64,000 nt of DNA from an uncultured Gammaproteobacteria bacterium (GCA_937992195.1 CALKKV010000044.1:1-64000), one strand, 5' to 3'; counted from the first letter of the stretch, positions 17,342 to 27,628 are shown. Program-made: numbers and translations. Notes: generated from the letters alone by a model not told the origin.

Positions 17342-18373
17342 TCAAGCGTTAGAACCGTGAGTCAATCCTGGTTTTAACGTCGTTTCCCGAATGATGAGCC
17401 TGGTTTCTAAACAATGAGACTGGACTTTAGTGCCAGTTTCAATCGCTGAGATCAAGGCTCGCGCGCTGTGTTCTCCCATTTGGTCTGCGAAGACGTCGAC
17501 CGTTGTAATCCCGGGATCAAATTCTGCAGACAGCGACAGATTGTCGAAACCTGTAATCGCGAGTTCTTCTGGAATGGCGATTTTCATTGCTTTTGCTTCT
17601 AATACAGCGCCAAAAGCAATGACATCATTGCCGCATACAATGGCTGTTGGCGCATGCTTGAGGAGCGCCGGAAGCTGTTCTCTTGCAGAACGAATAGAGT
17701 AGGGTACTTCAATAACGCGATCATGCGGTAGAGATAATCCGTGGTAATTCAATCTTGTTTTTACGCCATTAAGTCGTTCGCGGGCGCGGTCATTGTTCTT
17801 GGTGATGCCAGACAGCATTGCGATCTTGGAGTGACCAGTTGCAACTAAATGGTCAATAAGCTCAGACATGGCTTCAGCATTAGAAAAACCAATATTCGGG
17901 GCTGAAACATTTGGTTGATGCGCCCAAACGCAAATATGTCGCATGCCAGCGTCGTTCAGGAGTTGGAGCGTAGAAGCGTGATGATCATTGCCAATAAGGA
18001 TAAGGCCGTCGACGCCTCGCTCCAACATTTTACTGACAATAGTTTGTTCCTCATCCAGATCAAAGTTAGATACAGATAACAAAAGGGTATAGTCCATTTT
18101 GCGCGCCACTCTCTCGAAGGAATTGACTCCCTCAGCGAATATCGCATTGTTCAAGGTGGGGATAATCGCGCCAAGCGTACGCGTTTTTTTCGAAGCCAGT
18201 GTTCTCGCGGCTGCGTTTGGAAAATACCCCAATTCTTGAATTGCCTGTTCTACTCGTGCGCGAATCTCTGGTTTGACCAAATTGGATTTATTCAATACTC
18301 TGGAAACCGTCGCAGAAGAAACACCGGCTAATTTGGCTACATCCATTTGCACTGGTGGTTTCGTTTTCGACAT
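17342..18373 (-). CDS. LacI-family transcriptional regulator
   Basis: Taken from the ATG at 18373 the protein has 343 residues, the family norm; an in-frame ATG at 18412 would add 13 residues, and a still longer frame to 18505 would run through the operators and is rejected. The helix-turn-helix is at about 10-30 (MDVAKLAGVSSATVSRVLN), followed by the hinge helix (AARTLASKKTRTLG) and the periplasmic-binding-protein-like sensor domain. It is divergent from the hpsN-comDE genes, and two operator-like palindromes lie between. By position it should repress that operon until a sulfonate or a pathway intermediate binds. Confidence 0.9.
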   Translation of the reverse strand: MSKTKPPVQMDVAKLAGVSSATVSRVLNKSNLVKPEIRARVEQAIQELGYFPNAAARTLASKKTRTLGAIIPTLNNAIFAEGVNSFERVARKMDYTLLLSVSNFDLDEEQTIVSKMLERGVDGLILIGNDHHASTLQLLNDAGMRHICVWAHQPNVSAPNIGFSNAEAMSELIDHLVATGHSKIAMLSGITKNNDRARERLNGVKTRLNYHGLSLPHDRVIEVPYSIRSAREQLPALLKHAPTAIVCGNDVIAFGAVLEAKAMKIAIPEELAITGFDNLSLSAEFDPGITTVDVFADQMGEHSARALISAIETGTKVQSHCLETRLIIRETTLKPGLTHGSNA

Positions 18374-18419
18374 AGGGAGCGCGTGCTGTAAGATCAATTC
18401 ACTATTTGACATTCTATCA

Positions 18420-18455
18420 ATGTAAGCGCATACTTTTAAATGTAAGCGCTTACAT
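18420..18455. promoter_or_regulatory. Pair of LacI-type operators
   Basis: Two sites share the half-site TGTAAGC. The distal one is the perfect 16-base palindrome ATGTAAGCGCTTACAT (18440-18455). The proximal one is the imperfect TGTAAGCGCATAC (18421-18433). Their centres (18427/18428 and 18447/18448) are 20 bases apart, about two helical turns, so two dimers would sit on the same face. The central CG step is typical of LacI-family operators. They lie between the divergent lacI-type and hpsN-like genes and could control both. Confidence 0.85.
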
Positions 18456-18558
18456 TTTACAATAAGGCGCGTCCAATTTGCGTTTTTTATAGGCCCGCTC
18501 TCCAAGTATCTGGCTTAGGTGCATCCGTGCAATGCATAGGTGTAGAACCCCTCGATAA

Positions 18559-19872
<1,314 letters not shown>

Positions 19873-19958
19873 TAAAGGTGTTTCTGTCGAAAGTTATACC
19901 CCTAGACAACTAACCTGCTAAAGCTTAGTGTCTGTTGAAAGTTTAAGGAGAGTTTTGA

Positions 19959-20456
19959 ATGTCAGTCAGTGAAAAAATTGTTTCTGATTTAGTCGCCAAC
20001 CAAGTCAGCTTTGTCACCACGGTTCCCTGTAAGCAGCTTGCAGGTGTTATCGACGAAGTGGAAAAATCCAAAGATATCTACCATATTCCTGCAAATAAGG
20101 AAGACGAAGGGATGGGGTTGTGTGCCGGTGCATATATGGGTGGAAAACGCCCTGCAATTATTATGCAAAACACAGCCATTGGCGTAACGATTAACACGCT
20201 GGTTACGTTAACGCAGTATTACCGTATGCCGCTGCCAATGCTTATCAGCTATCGAGGAGAGCTGGGTGAACCAGTAGCATGTCAGGTCGAAATGGCGGTC
20301 CATACCAAAGCGCTACTGGCACAGTTAAATATACCGACCTATCATTTTCATAAGGAAGAAGATGTGGAAGAGCTCGATAGCATTTTGAAATATACGTTTA
20401 TGTGCAACAAGCCGGTTGCTATTTTGACCGATGCATCTTTTTGGCAGGGGTACTAA
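19959..20456 (+). CDS. comD: Sulfopyruvate decarboxylase, alpha subunit-like
   Basis: 165 residues, corresponding to the N-terminal (pyrimidine-binding) half of TPP-dependent decarboxylases. The activating glutamate is in NKEDEGMG (Glu50). The protein resembles ComD, which with ComE decarboxylates sulfopyruvate to sulfoacetaldehyde. In related phosphonopyruvate decarboxylase the two halves are fused; here they are separate, as in sulfonate pathways. A good ribosome site (AAGGAGAG) precedes the ATG. The stop is three bases before the comE start, so the two are co-translated. Confidence 0.85.
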   Translation: MSVSEKIVSDLVANQVSFVTTVPCKQLAGVIDEVEKSKDIYHIPANKEDEGMGLCAGAYMGGKRPAIIMQNTAIGVTINTLVTLTQYYRMPLPMLISYRGELGEPVACQVEMAVHTKALLAQLNIPTYHFHKEEDVEELDSILKYTFMCNKPVAILTDASFWQGY

Positions 20457-20458
20457 TC

Positions 20459-21016
20459 ATGATTCGTTCTGAAGTTTTACGTGAAATCGCTCCGATCCTT
20501 GCTGACCAGTTAGTGGTTTGTAATATTGGATTGCCCAGCCAAGAGCTCCACATGATTGACGACCAGCCAACTAATTTTTATATGTTGGGTACGATGGGAC
20601 TTGCGTCTTCCATTGGCTTAGGACTGGCGTTAAGCCAAGATAAGAAAGTGATATCTATTGATGGTGACGGATCTGTTTTAACCAATTTTGGCACCCTGCC
20701 AACCATTGCCAATAATGTGGCAAATAACTTTATTCTGTTGATTGTTGATAACGGTAGCTACGGTTCTACCGGTGATCAGCCAACCTATGCCGGTGGCAAA
20801 ACATCGTTGACGGAAGTTGCCAAGGCTTGCGGCTGCGACAATGTTGTGGAGTGCCAGGGCGAAGACACGGGTAAGGTTTTACAGGAAGCCCTTGACGGCG
20901 ATCAGATGACCATTATTATTTGTAAGTGTGAGTCTGGAAACGTCAAAGTTCCCGTTATCACGATGGATCCAGTTGTTATTCGCGATCGATTCATGCGCGC
21001 AGTGGGATCTATCTAA
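20459..21016 (+). CDS. comE: Sulfopyruvate decarboxylase, beta subunit-like
   Basis: 185 residues from the ATG at 20459, the C-terminal (diphosphate-binding) half of the TPP enzyme. The TPP/Mg motif begins GDG at 69-71 and ends at Asn98 in VDNGSYGSTG. A longer frame starting at 20402 would overlap comD and is unlikely. With the preceding subunit it should form the sulfopyruvate (or less likely phosphonopyruvate) decarboxylase that yields sulfoacetaldehyde. Xsc, the usual next enzyme, is not in the window, so the product must be handled by genes elsewhere or by other enzymes nearby. Confidence 0.85.
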   Translation: MIRSEVLREIAPILADQLVVCNIGLPSQELHMIDDQPTNFYMLGTMGLASSIGLGLALSQDKKVISIDGDGSVLTNFGTLPTIANNVANNFILLIVDNGSYGSTGDQPTYAGGKTSLTEVAKACGCDNVVECQGEDTGKVLQEALDGDQMTIIICKCESGNVKVPVITMDPVVIRDRFMRAVGSI

Positions 21017-21032
21017 AAAGTCTATGTATACT

Positions 21033-21055
21033 GACCTGCTGAATTGCAGTAGGTC
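21033..21055 (+). terminator. Hairpin after comE
   Basis: A nine-base-pair stem (21033-21041 with 21047-21055, one G-T pair) around the loop AATTG, beginning GACCTGCTG. The following bases are T-rich but not a clean T-run, so it may be a weak terminator or an mRNA 3'-end stabiliser between comE and the membrane protein gene. Confidence 0.4.
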
Positions 21056-21142
21056 GTATTCCTCTCTTTGTGTATGACCTTTATGGATCGTCTTCGCGGT
21101 CTTTTCTGTGCACGCAAAGAGGTTTCATAGAGTGGATTATTG

Positions 21143-21793
21143 ATGTTCAAAATCTTCGCGGTTAAAGAAGTTCCGCAATTGTCTTGGAGCTCTCAGACTC
21201 CCTATAACCTGCGTCCCAAATTGCTGACATTTGTCTATTTGAATTTCGGGCTGGCGATGTTTGGCTTTGGCGAGTCTTTGCTCATTGCAAGTAATGCCGG
21301 GGTAAGTCCCTGGACAGTACTGGCTCAAGGTATTGCGGGTATCACCGACTGGAGCATCGGGTTTACCACAATGATTGTGAGCTTTTCCGTGCTGTTCTTA
21401 TGGATTCCTTTGCGTCAGAAGCCAGGAATGGGCACGATTCTCAATGCTTTAATTATTGCTTTTGTCATTGATTATTCGCTACCTTATTTGCCTTATCCCC
21501 AAACGTATTTTTGGCAGCTTGTGCAGGCAACAATTGGTGTATTAGTTGTGGGCATTGCTTCGGGGATTTATTTAACCGCGAATCTTGGTGCTGGTCCACG
21601 GGATGGACTAATGACCGGATTGCAAAGAGTAACCGGCATGCCAATAGCCTATATTAGAATTGCGATCGAAGTGTGTGTTGTTTCTATCGGTTGGTATCTT
21701 GGTGGTGTGGTAGGTGCCGGCACCGTTTTGTTTGCGTTAGGCATCGGGCCAGCAGTCGCCATGGGCATTCTGTTGGTAAAAAAGCTTTTGTAG
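21143..21793 (+). CDS. YczE/YitT-like integral membrane protein
   Basis: 216 residues with about five to six membrane helices. The pattern GFGESLLIASNAGVSPW near the first helix and LTANLGAGPRDGLMTG in the middle are repeated versions of the internal duplication seen in YczE/YyaS-type proteins. The start is the ATG at 21143 (GAGTGG upstream). The position after hpsN-comDE, separated by a weak hairpin, suggests it may belong to the same regulon, possibly in export or uptake of a sulfonate or sulfite. The biochemical function of the family is not firmly known to me. Confidence 0.8.
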   Translation: MFKIFAVKEVPQLSWSSQTPYNLRPKLLTFVYLNFGLAMFGFGESLLIASNAGVSPWTVLAQGIAGITDWSIGFTTMIVSFSVLFLWIPLRQKPGMGTILNALIIAFVIDYSLPYLPYPQTYFWQLVQATIGVLVVGIASGIYLTANLGAGPRDGLMTGLQRVTGMPIAYIRIAIEVCVVSIGWYLGGVVGAGTVLFALGIGPAVAMGILLVKKLL

Positions 21794-21943
21794 TTTTCGG
21801 GGTGGTTTGCACCACTATTTTTGCCCTGTTCTGACTTGCAAGGTAAAAGCGCATTTTTCCGATTGAATGGTCATTGTGTCAGTAGGGCATATACTAAATT
21901 TGGATAGCAGTTAAAGAAGTGCAAAAATGAATAGAAGTGAATT

Positions 21944-23371
21944 ATGAATCCTGAAGAGTTCCGTCAAGCAGGTCATGAATTGATCGACTGGATCGCCGAT
22001 CATCGTTCACAGATAGAAAACCTGCCAGTTAGAGCACAGGTTGAACCCGGAGAAGTACGCAGTAAATTTTCGACCACCCCACCGGAAAAAATTTCTAAAG
22101 CCGGGGAACTGCTGGAACAGTTGCAACAAAATATCGTGCCGGGCATTACTCAGGTCCAGCATCCAATGCACTTTGGCTGGTTTCCCTCCAATGCTTCGTT
22201 ATCTTCTGTATTGGGCGATATTGCAAGCTCTGGTTTAGGTACGCTTGGGATCTCCTGGGAAAGCTGTCCAGCGTTGACCGAGGTGGAGGAGGTGGTATGC
22301 GATTGGATGCGGCAGCTGGTAGGTTTGTCTGATGCGTGGGAAGGCTGCATACAGGATACAGCGTCCACCGCATGCCTGACTGCTCTACTGGTAGCGCGAG
22401 AACGCGCGAGTACATTTTCTGAAAATAGGGGAGGGTTGCAAGCTGAACCGAAACCTTTAGTGGTTTATACAACAGAGGAAGCGCATTCCTCGGTGATTAA
22501 AGCTGCGCTACTTAGTGGATTTGGTCGTGACAATGTTCGTTTAGTGGCAATGGTGCCTCATGACCGTTCAATGTCGACCGCAGCTTTATCCGAGATGATT
22601 CAGCAAGACATAGAAAACGGATGTGTTCCAGCAGCTATCGTTGCTTCTGTCGGCTCGACCGGAGTGACTGCTTTTGACCCAATCGAATCGATGGCTGAAA
22701 TTGCTAGCGTCCATGGTATTTGGCTCCATGTTGATGCAGCAATGGCTGGCAGTGCAATGCTGTTACCGGAATGCCGACAACTTTGGCAAGGCGTGGAATC
22801 TGCAGACTCCATTTCATGGAATCCGCACAAGTGGATGGGTACTATCCTCGATTGCTCGTTGCTGTATTTGCGAAATCCTGAAGAGTTGATTCGGGTGATG
22901 TCGACAAATCCGAGTTATTTGCGTTCTAAAGTGGATAATGAGGTGAATCAATTTCGTGACTGGGGTATCCCATTGGGAAGACGGTTTCGAGCGCTAAAAC
23001 TTTGGTATCAACTTGAACTTGAGGGTGTTGAAGCGATCCAAAACCGTCTGAGGCGAGATCTTGAAAATGCACTGTGGTTTAAAAATATTGTTGACAATAC
23101 CGAACATTGGGAAGTGGTCGCGCCGGTTAAACTGCAAACAGTGTGCATTCGCCATGTTCCACCAATGCTGTCGGGTGAAACGCTGGAAGCGCACACCATG
23201 CGCTGGGTTAGCGCCATTAATCAGTCTGGCGTAGCGTTTATGAGTCCTGCAAAGTTAAACGGCAGTTGGATGGTGCGCGTTTCCATTGGCGTAGCTGCTA
23301 CCACAAGAGATCATATTTCCGCGCTGTGGGAAACTATCCAGAAAGAAGTAGCTGTGTCTTTAGAAAAATGA
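21944..23371 (+). CDS. PLP-dependent group II decarboxylase
   Basis: 475 residues of the aromatic-L-amino-acid/glutamate decarboxylase family. PLP lysine is Lys296 in SWNPHKWMG, the ring-stacking histidine is His181 in EEAHSSVIKAA, and Asp264 in HVDAAMAG contacts the PLP nitrogen. The N-terminal swapped helix domain (MNPEEFRQAGHELIDWIADH) and the MHFGWFPSN loop match aromatic-amino-acid decarboxylases. Relatives in this group decarboxylate tyrosine, tryptophan, DOPA, cysteine sulfinate or cysteate. Given the upstream sulfonate genes, a cysteate or related substrate is worth testing, but aromatic amino acids are the default. Confidence 0.88.
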   Translation: MNPEEFRQAGHELIDWIADHRSQIENLPVRAQVEPGEVRSKFSTTPPEKISKAGELLEQLQQNIVPGITQVQHPMHFGWFPSNASLSSVLGDIASSGLGTLGISWESCPALTEVEEVVCDWMRQLVGLSDAWEGCIQDTASTACLTALLVARERASTFSENRGGLQAEPKPLVVYTTEEAHSSVIKAALLSGFGRDNVRLVAMVPHDRSMSTAALSEMIQQDIENGCVPAAIVASVGSTGVTAFDPIESMAEIASVHGIWLHVDAAMAGSAMLLPECRQLWQGVESADSISWNPHKWMGTILDCSLLYLRNPEELIRVMSTNPSYLRSKVDNEVNQFRDWGIPLGRRFRALKLWYQLELEGVEAIQNRLRRDLENALWFKNIVDNTEHWEVVAPVKLQTVCIRHVPPMLSGETLEAHTMRWVSAINQSGVAFMSPAKLNGSWMVRVSIGVAATTRDHISALWETIQKEVAVSLEK

Positions 23372-23373
23372 AT

Positions 23374-23416
23374 GCCGTTTTTTAGGCAGCTGAAATTTGC
23401 TGTGTTAAAAAACGGC
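23374..23416. terminator. Bidirectional terminator-like hairpin
   Basis: A perfect 11-base-pair stem (GCCGTTTTTTA at 23374-23384 with its complement at 23406-23416), extended internally by CAGC/GCTG (23387-23390 with 23399-23402). The T-rich and A-rich flanks of the stem would serve termination on either strand. It follows the decarboxylase gene and isolates it from the GH5 gene. Confidence 0.7.
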
Positions 23417-23445
23417 AGTAATCCTCACACTTAACTCAATTTTAC

Positions 23446-24543
23446 ATGCGTCATCAAAGAACTATTTTCATTGGCATAGCGTTAGCCTTGCTTACTTATA
23501 GCCTAAGACCGGCCTTGGCAGCTGAACCAATCACGACAAGTGACAATCAGGTGTTAATAGGTGGGCAACGGGGCAGTTTGGCTGGCAACAGCTTCTTTTG
23601 GAGCAACTTTGGTGGTGACGCTTACTACAATCGAAACGTTGTCAGCTGGCTTAAACAAGACTGGAATGCGACCATTGTCAGAGCGGCCATGGGGGTTGAA
23701 GAGTTCAATGGTTTTATCAGTAACCCAAATCTAAATCGGAATGCGGTAAGAGCGGTTGTTGATGCTGCAATTGCTGAAGATATATATGTGATCATCGACT
23801 GGCATACGCATAATGCTGAAGTCAATCAACAAGCTGCAGTTAGCTTTTTCTCGGAGATGGCGCAAGAGTACGGTGATAGTGAAAACGTTATTTTTGAAAT
23901 CTATAACGAGCCTATTGGAGATTTTAATGGCGCGGAAGCTACATGGAGTAGCATCAAAAACTATGCTGCTCCTGTTATCGCTGCTATTAGAGAGCATTCA
24001 GATAATTTAATTATTGTTGGTACGCCATTCTTTTCTCAGCGCGTCGATGTGGCTTCTCGGAGTCCGATCACCGGCGTTCAGAATCTTGCATATACCCTGC
24101 ATTTTTACGCGGGAACCCATGGGGATGGTTTGCGTGACTATGCCCGCACTGCTCTGGCAAACGGTATTCCCTTGTTTGTTACTGAGTGGGGAGCGGTAAA
24201 TGCTGACGGCAACGGCAATGTTAACGAATCTTCAACCCGTGAGTGGATGGCATTTTTGGAAGAAAATAATCTCAGTCATTTGAACTGGGCGGTGAATGAT
24301 AAAAATGAAGGTGCCTCTGTTTTGATCGGCAATGAGCTGGGCGAGAACAATCAAGGAAACTGGCCGCTGAGTTTGTTGACGCCGTCGGGATTGTTGACGC
24401 GCGAGATTATCCGTAACTGGCCAAGCATAGATGGTGGCGTATCTACTCCTCCTGTCACACCACCTGGACCCGAGACGGATGAAAGTACTGAGCTGCTCAC
24501 TATTCCAGCGGCAAAAGGGAAAATAGTAGTGGTGCCTCTCTAG
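23446..24543 (+). CDS. GH5 family secreted endoglucanase-like
   Basis: 365 residues with a signal peptide ending near residue 25 (PALA). The catalytic domain is a GH5 TIM barrel: acid/base Glu155 in IYNEPIG and nucleophile Glu247 in TEWG, with supporting DWHTH and LHFYAG segments. GH5 members cleave beta-1,4-glucans or related beta-glycans; bacterial Cel5 enzymes look like this. A short proline/threonine-rich linker follows the catalytic domain (STPPVTPPGPE), but only about 20 residues remain after it, so no carbohydrate-binding module is present. This could mark a truncated two-domain cellulase. It is monocistronic and flanked by a terminator upstream. Confidence 0.9.
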   Translation: MRHQRTIFIGIALALLTYSLRPALAAEPITTSDNQVLIGGQRGSLAGNSFFWSNFGGDAYYNRNVVSWLKQDWNATIVRAAMGVEEFNGFISNPNLNRNAVRAVVDAAIAEDIYVIIDWHTHNAEVNQQAAVSFFSEMAQEYGDSENVIFEIYNEPIGDFNGAEATWSSIKNYAAPVIAAIREHSDNLIIVGTPFFSQRVDVASRSPITGVQNLAYTLHFYAGTHGDGLRDYARTALANGIPLFVTEWGAVNADGNGNVNESSTREWMAFLEENNLSHLNWAVNDKNEGASVLIGNELGENNQGNWPLSLLTPSGLLTREIIRNWPSIDGGVSTPPVTPPGPETDESTELLTIPAAKGKIVVVPL

Positions 24544-24598
24544 GAAAACGGTTTTTCAATGTTGCTTGTTTATGTGGATAGGACCAGTAAAAAAACGG

Positions 24599-24934
24599 CT
24601 AGGACGGATTGTCTTCTCCAGTTTTTATAGAAAAGTTTCTTGGTATTCCTTCGGTAACTTTGAACCAGGCGGAACTTCTGTTGCGTATTTGATGGGCTTC
24701 AAAGGCGGCTTGGTTTTTAAACACTTCTGAAACCATAAATCTGCCCGGAACTGAGTTCGAGGGCTCGATTTCAAAAGAGATGCAGCCTGGTTCTGCAAGA
24801 GTCAATTCTATATGGAGAGGTAGTGCCTCAGTTACCGCGTCTAATCTGTCCGCCGGAACATCAATATAGCCAGTCAGGTAGAGCTTTTCTTCAGCTGATT
24901 TTTTCGAGGACATAAAGTTGATACGATGATTCAT
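24599..24934 (-). CDS. Antibiotic biosynthesis monooxygenase (ABM) domain protein
   Basis: A 111-residue ferredoxin-like fold protein of the ABM/DUF family. It has the usual pattern of a first strand (LYLTGYIDVPADRLDAVTEALP), the PGCISFEIEP turn, the FMVSEVFKNQAAFEAHQ segment and an SSAWFKVTEG strand. Small dimeric proteins of this type act as cofactor-free monooxygenases or haem/quinone handling proteins, with many of unknown substrate. It converges on the GH5 gene and diverges from the aminotransferase gene. Confidence 0.75.
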   Translation of the reverse strand: MNHRINFMSSKKSAEEKLYLTGYIDVPADRLDAVTEALPLHIELTLAEPGCISFEIEPSNSVPGRFMVSEVFKNQAAFEAHQIRNRSSAWFKVTEGIPRNFSIKTGEDNPS

Positions 24935-25022
24935 TAGAAAACCAATAGTAACATCGTAATTAATTGCGATGTGGCCGCGAGCGTGTCAAGCTACAGATAG
25001 TTAGAAAATTTTGAGTGAAGTC

Positions 25023-26384
25023 ATGAATAAACCACATTACAGTGTCGAAAAAGTCCTACGACAAGATGATCATTTGGTACATTCGTTTGCGAATCTTGAT
25101 GCGCTTAAACAAGACAACGCACGTACTGTCATTACCCGGGCACAGGGCGCATACGTCTACGACGCAGAAGGCAATCAGTTTATTGATGGCATTGGTGGTC
25201 TTTGGTGTGTCAACGTCGGGCATGGTCGACACGAGATTGCAGACGCGATTGCGAAACAACTGAAAGACCTCGATTACTATTCCACTTTCTATAATTTAAC
25301 CCATCCTCTTGCGGCGGAATTGTCTCAAAAGGTTGCTTCCATGGCGCCCGGAAATCTAAATAAAGTGTATTTTGGCAATTCCGGTTCAGTTGCGAACGAT
25401 AGTGCGATTCGCATGTTGCAGCATTATTTCAATCGATTGGGAAAGCCGAAAAAAAAACGCATCCTTTCTCGTGTCGGTGCTTATCATGGTTCTACCTATA
25501 TGGCCGTTGCGATGACTACGCCGGCCTATCGAGATGGCTGGGATTCGGCGGATCATCTTGTGGATTTTCTATCCTCTCCTTATCCGTATCGTCGACCTGA
25601 CAATATGAGTGTTGAGGAGTTTTGTGATTTTCTTATCGAAGAGATGGAACAAACCATTGAAAAAATTGGTGCGGAAAATATCGCTGCTTTTATTGCCGAA
25701 CCGATTCTTGGGGCAGGTGGTGTAATTGTGCCGCCGGAGGGTTACCATCGACGAGCATGGGAAGTTTGTCAACGATACGAAATTATGAGTATTTCTGATG
25801 AGGTAGTGACCGCGTTTGGCCGGCTCGGACATATGTTTGCTTCCAAGGAGGTTTTTGATATTCAACCCGATATTATTTGCTCTGCCAAAGGTTTAACTTC
25901 CGGATACCAGCCGATGTCGGCGACCATTATTAGCGACGACATATTTGAAGTGATTTCGGCGCCTGGGGCAATGTTTATGCATGGTATGACCTATTCGGGA
26001 CACCCGGCATGTTGTGCAGCGGCGTTAGAGAATATTGCGATCATTGAGCGTGAAGATATTTGTGGTCACGTCAGAAAAGTAGGTCCAAAATTTGAAGCTG
26101 GTATGAAAACACTGGAACAGCTGGATATCGTCGGTGAAGTGCGCGGTAGCAAATTTATGATGGGAATTGAGTTTGTTAAAAATAAAGAGACCAAAGAAGC
26201 TTTTACTCCAGAAGATAATATCGGTGGCAAGGTGGCGAAACACGCACAGCAACGCGGTTTGATCGTTAGACCGTTAGGAAGTATGGCGGTATTGTCGCCC
26301 TGTCTAATTCTGACGGAAGACGAAACCGCAAGAATTGTTGATATCTTGAGAGAGAGTATCGAGGCTGCGACCAAAGAAGGGTAG
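25023..26384 (+). CDS. Class-III omega-aminotransferase
   Basis: About 453 residues from the ATG at 25023 (a TTG at 25011 would add four). A PLP fold-type I, class III aminotransferase: the PLP lysine is Lys289 (SAKGLTSGYQP), the aspartate contacting the pyridine nitrogen is Asp259 (SDEVVTAFGR), and the HGRHEIADAI and GNSGSVANDSAIR segments match the family. Such enzymes move an amino group from omega-amino acids, diamines or taurine to pyruvate. The substrate cannot be assigned; taurine or beta-alanine would fit the nearby sulfonate genes, and putrescine or GABA also fit. It faces the convergent RraA-like gene. Confidence 0.88.
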   Translation: MNKPHYSVEKVLRQDDHLVHSFANLDALKQDNARTVITRAQGAYVYDAEGNQFIDGIGGLWCVNVGHGRHEIADAIAKQLKDLDYYSTFYNLTHPLAAELSQKVASMAPGNLNKVYFGNSGSVANDSAIRMLQHYFNRLGKPKKKRILSRVGAYHGSTYMAVAMTTPAYRDGWDSADHLVDFLSSPYPYRRPDNMSVEEFCDFLIEEMEQTIEKIGAENIAAFIAEPILGAGGVIVPPEGYHRRAWEVCQRYEIMSISDEVVTAFGRLGHMFASKEVFDIQPDIICSAKGLTSGYQPMSATIISDDIFEVISAPGAMFMHGMTYSGHPACCAAALENIAIIEREDICGHVRKVGPKFEAGMKTLEQLDIVGEVRGSKFMMGIEFVKNKETKEAFTPEDNIGGKVAKHAQQRGLIVRPLGSMAVLSPCLILTEDETARIVDILRESIEAATKEG

Positions 26385-26413
26385 CTATCAACTTGTAAGG
26401 AGACGGGCTCAGG

Positions 26414-27079
26414 TTAAATGTTTTCCGCAAGAGAAAATACTGATTCCACTGTTTCACCAGCAAATAGCCTCGTTCGCCAGCCTTCTTCGGTTACCAGTCT
26501 TGCTTCGGCTGCAGCGATCCATTGTTCTGCATCATTTGCTGACAGAAGAACAATGCCATCATCGTCTCCGATAACCAGGTCGCCAGGGCGAACTTCGCTA
26601 TTTCCCAGTTGAACCCGATCATTGATTGCTCCCTTGCTGTATCCGGTTGGCCCTCGCGGAGTAACATAACGTGTGTATACCGGGAAGTCGTCCCATTTAG
26701 CAATTGTCGCAACGTCCCGAATTGCTCCATCACACACAACTCCGGCGATACCTTTGGATCGCAACAAGCTACCAAGCACATCTCCAATCATCGCGTGGGT
26801 GGAAATGCCCTCAGCCGCAATCATCAAGACGTCACCTGACTGTAGTATGTCAATGGCATGCAGCACCGCACCAAAATCAGGTGCGTGACATCGCGCAGTC
26901 ACGGCTCGACCAAATAATAGTGGTTGAGATCCTGCTGGTCTGACAGGGCGGATATTTGGGTCAATCTGACGCAAACTTTCAGATAGATCGACTGTGACTG
27001 CGACTGGCACTTTGCGCCATCGCTCCAGTTCTGAGTGTGAGATGGCGAGGGGTGGAGCGTCGTGAATAGCAATAGACAT
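26414..27079 (-). CDS. RraA-like / HMG aldolase family protein
   Basis: 221 residues of the RraA family. The active-site signature GDVLGSLLRSKG followed by CDGAIRD is intact; these residues bind a metal and pyruvate-type substrate in 4-hydroxy-4-methyl-2-oxoglutarate aldolase and oxaloacetate decarboxylase members. The family also includes the RNase E inhibitor RraA, but that protein is shorter (about 160 residues) and lacks this extended form. An aldolase or decarboxylase role in catabolism is therefore preferred. It is convergent with the aminotransferase and divergent from the haemoglobin gene. Confidence 0.82.
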   Translation of the reverse strand: MSIAIHDAPPLAISHSELERWRKVPVAVTVDLSESLRQIDPNIRPVRPAGSQPLLFGRAVTARCHAPDFGAVLHAIDILQSGDVLMIAAEGISTHAMIGDVLGSLLRSKGIAGVVCDGAIRDVATIAKWDDFPVYTRYVTPRGPTGYSKGAINDRVQLGNSEVRPGDLVIGDDDGIVLLSANDAEQWIAAAEARLVTEEGWRTRLFAGETVESVFSLAENI

Positions 27080-27196
27080 TTTTCGAAACCGTAAACATTT
27101 ATATTGGCTGGTTACTTCTCATTCTACACATATAGCTGGTTTTTGTTAGGCTGAAATGGTCAATCTAAAAGCAGACATGAGATACAATTTGAACCG

Positions 27197-27628
27197 ATGA
27201 ACACGTACAACAAATCAGAATACGGTAAAGGGGATGGCACCTACCGCGCACTTGGTGAAGAACAGGGGGTGCGAGCGCTGATTGATGATTTCTATGATTT
27301 GATGATGACTGATCCAGCTTATGAAACGATCTGGCGTTGGCATACGGAAGACAAGAAAATTATGCGAGACAAACTTGTGGTATTTCTTTGTGGTTGGACA
27401 GGAGGGCCGCGTAAATACAAAGAAAAGTATGGCGCAATAGGTATTCCGAGAGTGCATGCACATTTGAAAGTGGGTGCGGAGGAACGTGATCAGTGGCTGG
27501 AGTGCATGCAGCGTGCTCTAGAGAAAAGCGGATACCCCAATAGTCTTGTGGAATATATGATTCGCCAACTTTCCATTCCCGCGGAGCGCGTGCGCCAGAG
27601 TTGCGAAAAGATACACGGGCTTGCTTGA
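27197..27628 (+). CDS. Group II truncated haemoglobin
   Basis: 143 residues. The truncated two-over-two globin pattern is seen: YRALGEEQGVRALIDDFYDLM at the N-terminus, the FLCGWTGGPRKYKEKYG segment typical of group II, and the proximal histidine probably His89 in VHAHL. The later DQWLECMQRAL contains the conserved G8 tryptophan of group II globins. Roles in the family include oxygen, nitric oxide or sulfide handling. Its 3' end overlaps the TauE-like gene by eight bases in another frame, so the two are probably co-transcribed. Confidence 0.88.
   Translation: MNTYNKSEYGKGDGTYRALGEEQGVRALIDDFYDLMMTDPAYETIWRWHTEDKKIMRDKLVVFLCGWTGGPRKYKEKYGAIGIPRVHAHLKVGAEERDQWLECMQRALEKSGYPNSLVEYMIRQLSIPAERVRQSCEKIHGLA

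Noticed and set aside
17342..18505. Longest start for the LacI gene
   Set aside because: It would translate through both operators and adds a basic, poorly structured N-terminus; starts at 18373 or 18412 fit family length.
19959..21016. Phosphonopyruvate decarboxylase
   Set aside because: Those enzymes are usually one fused chain, and no phosphonate synthesis gene (such as PEP mutase) is near; two-subunit ComDE fits better, though not proven.
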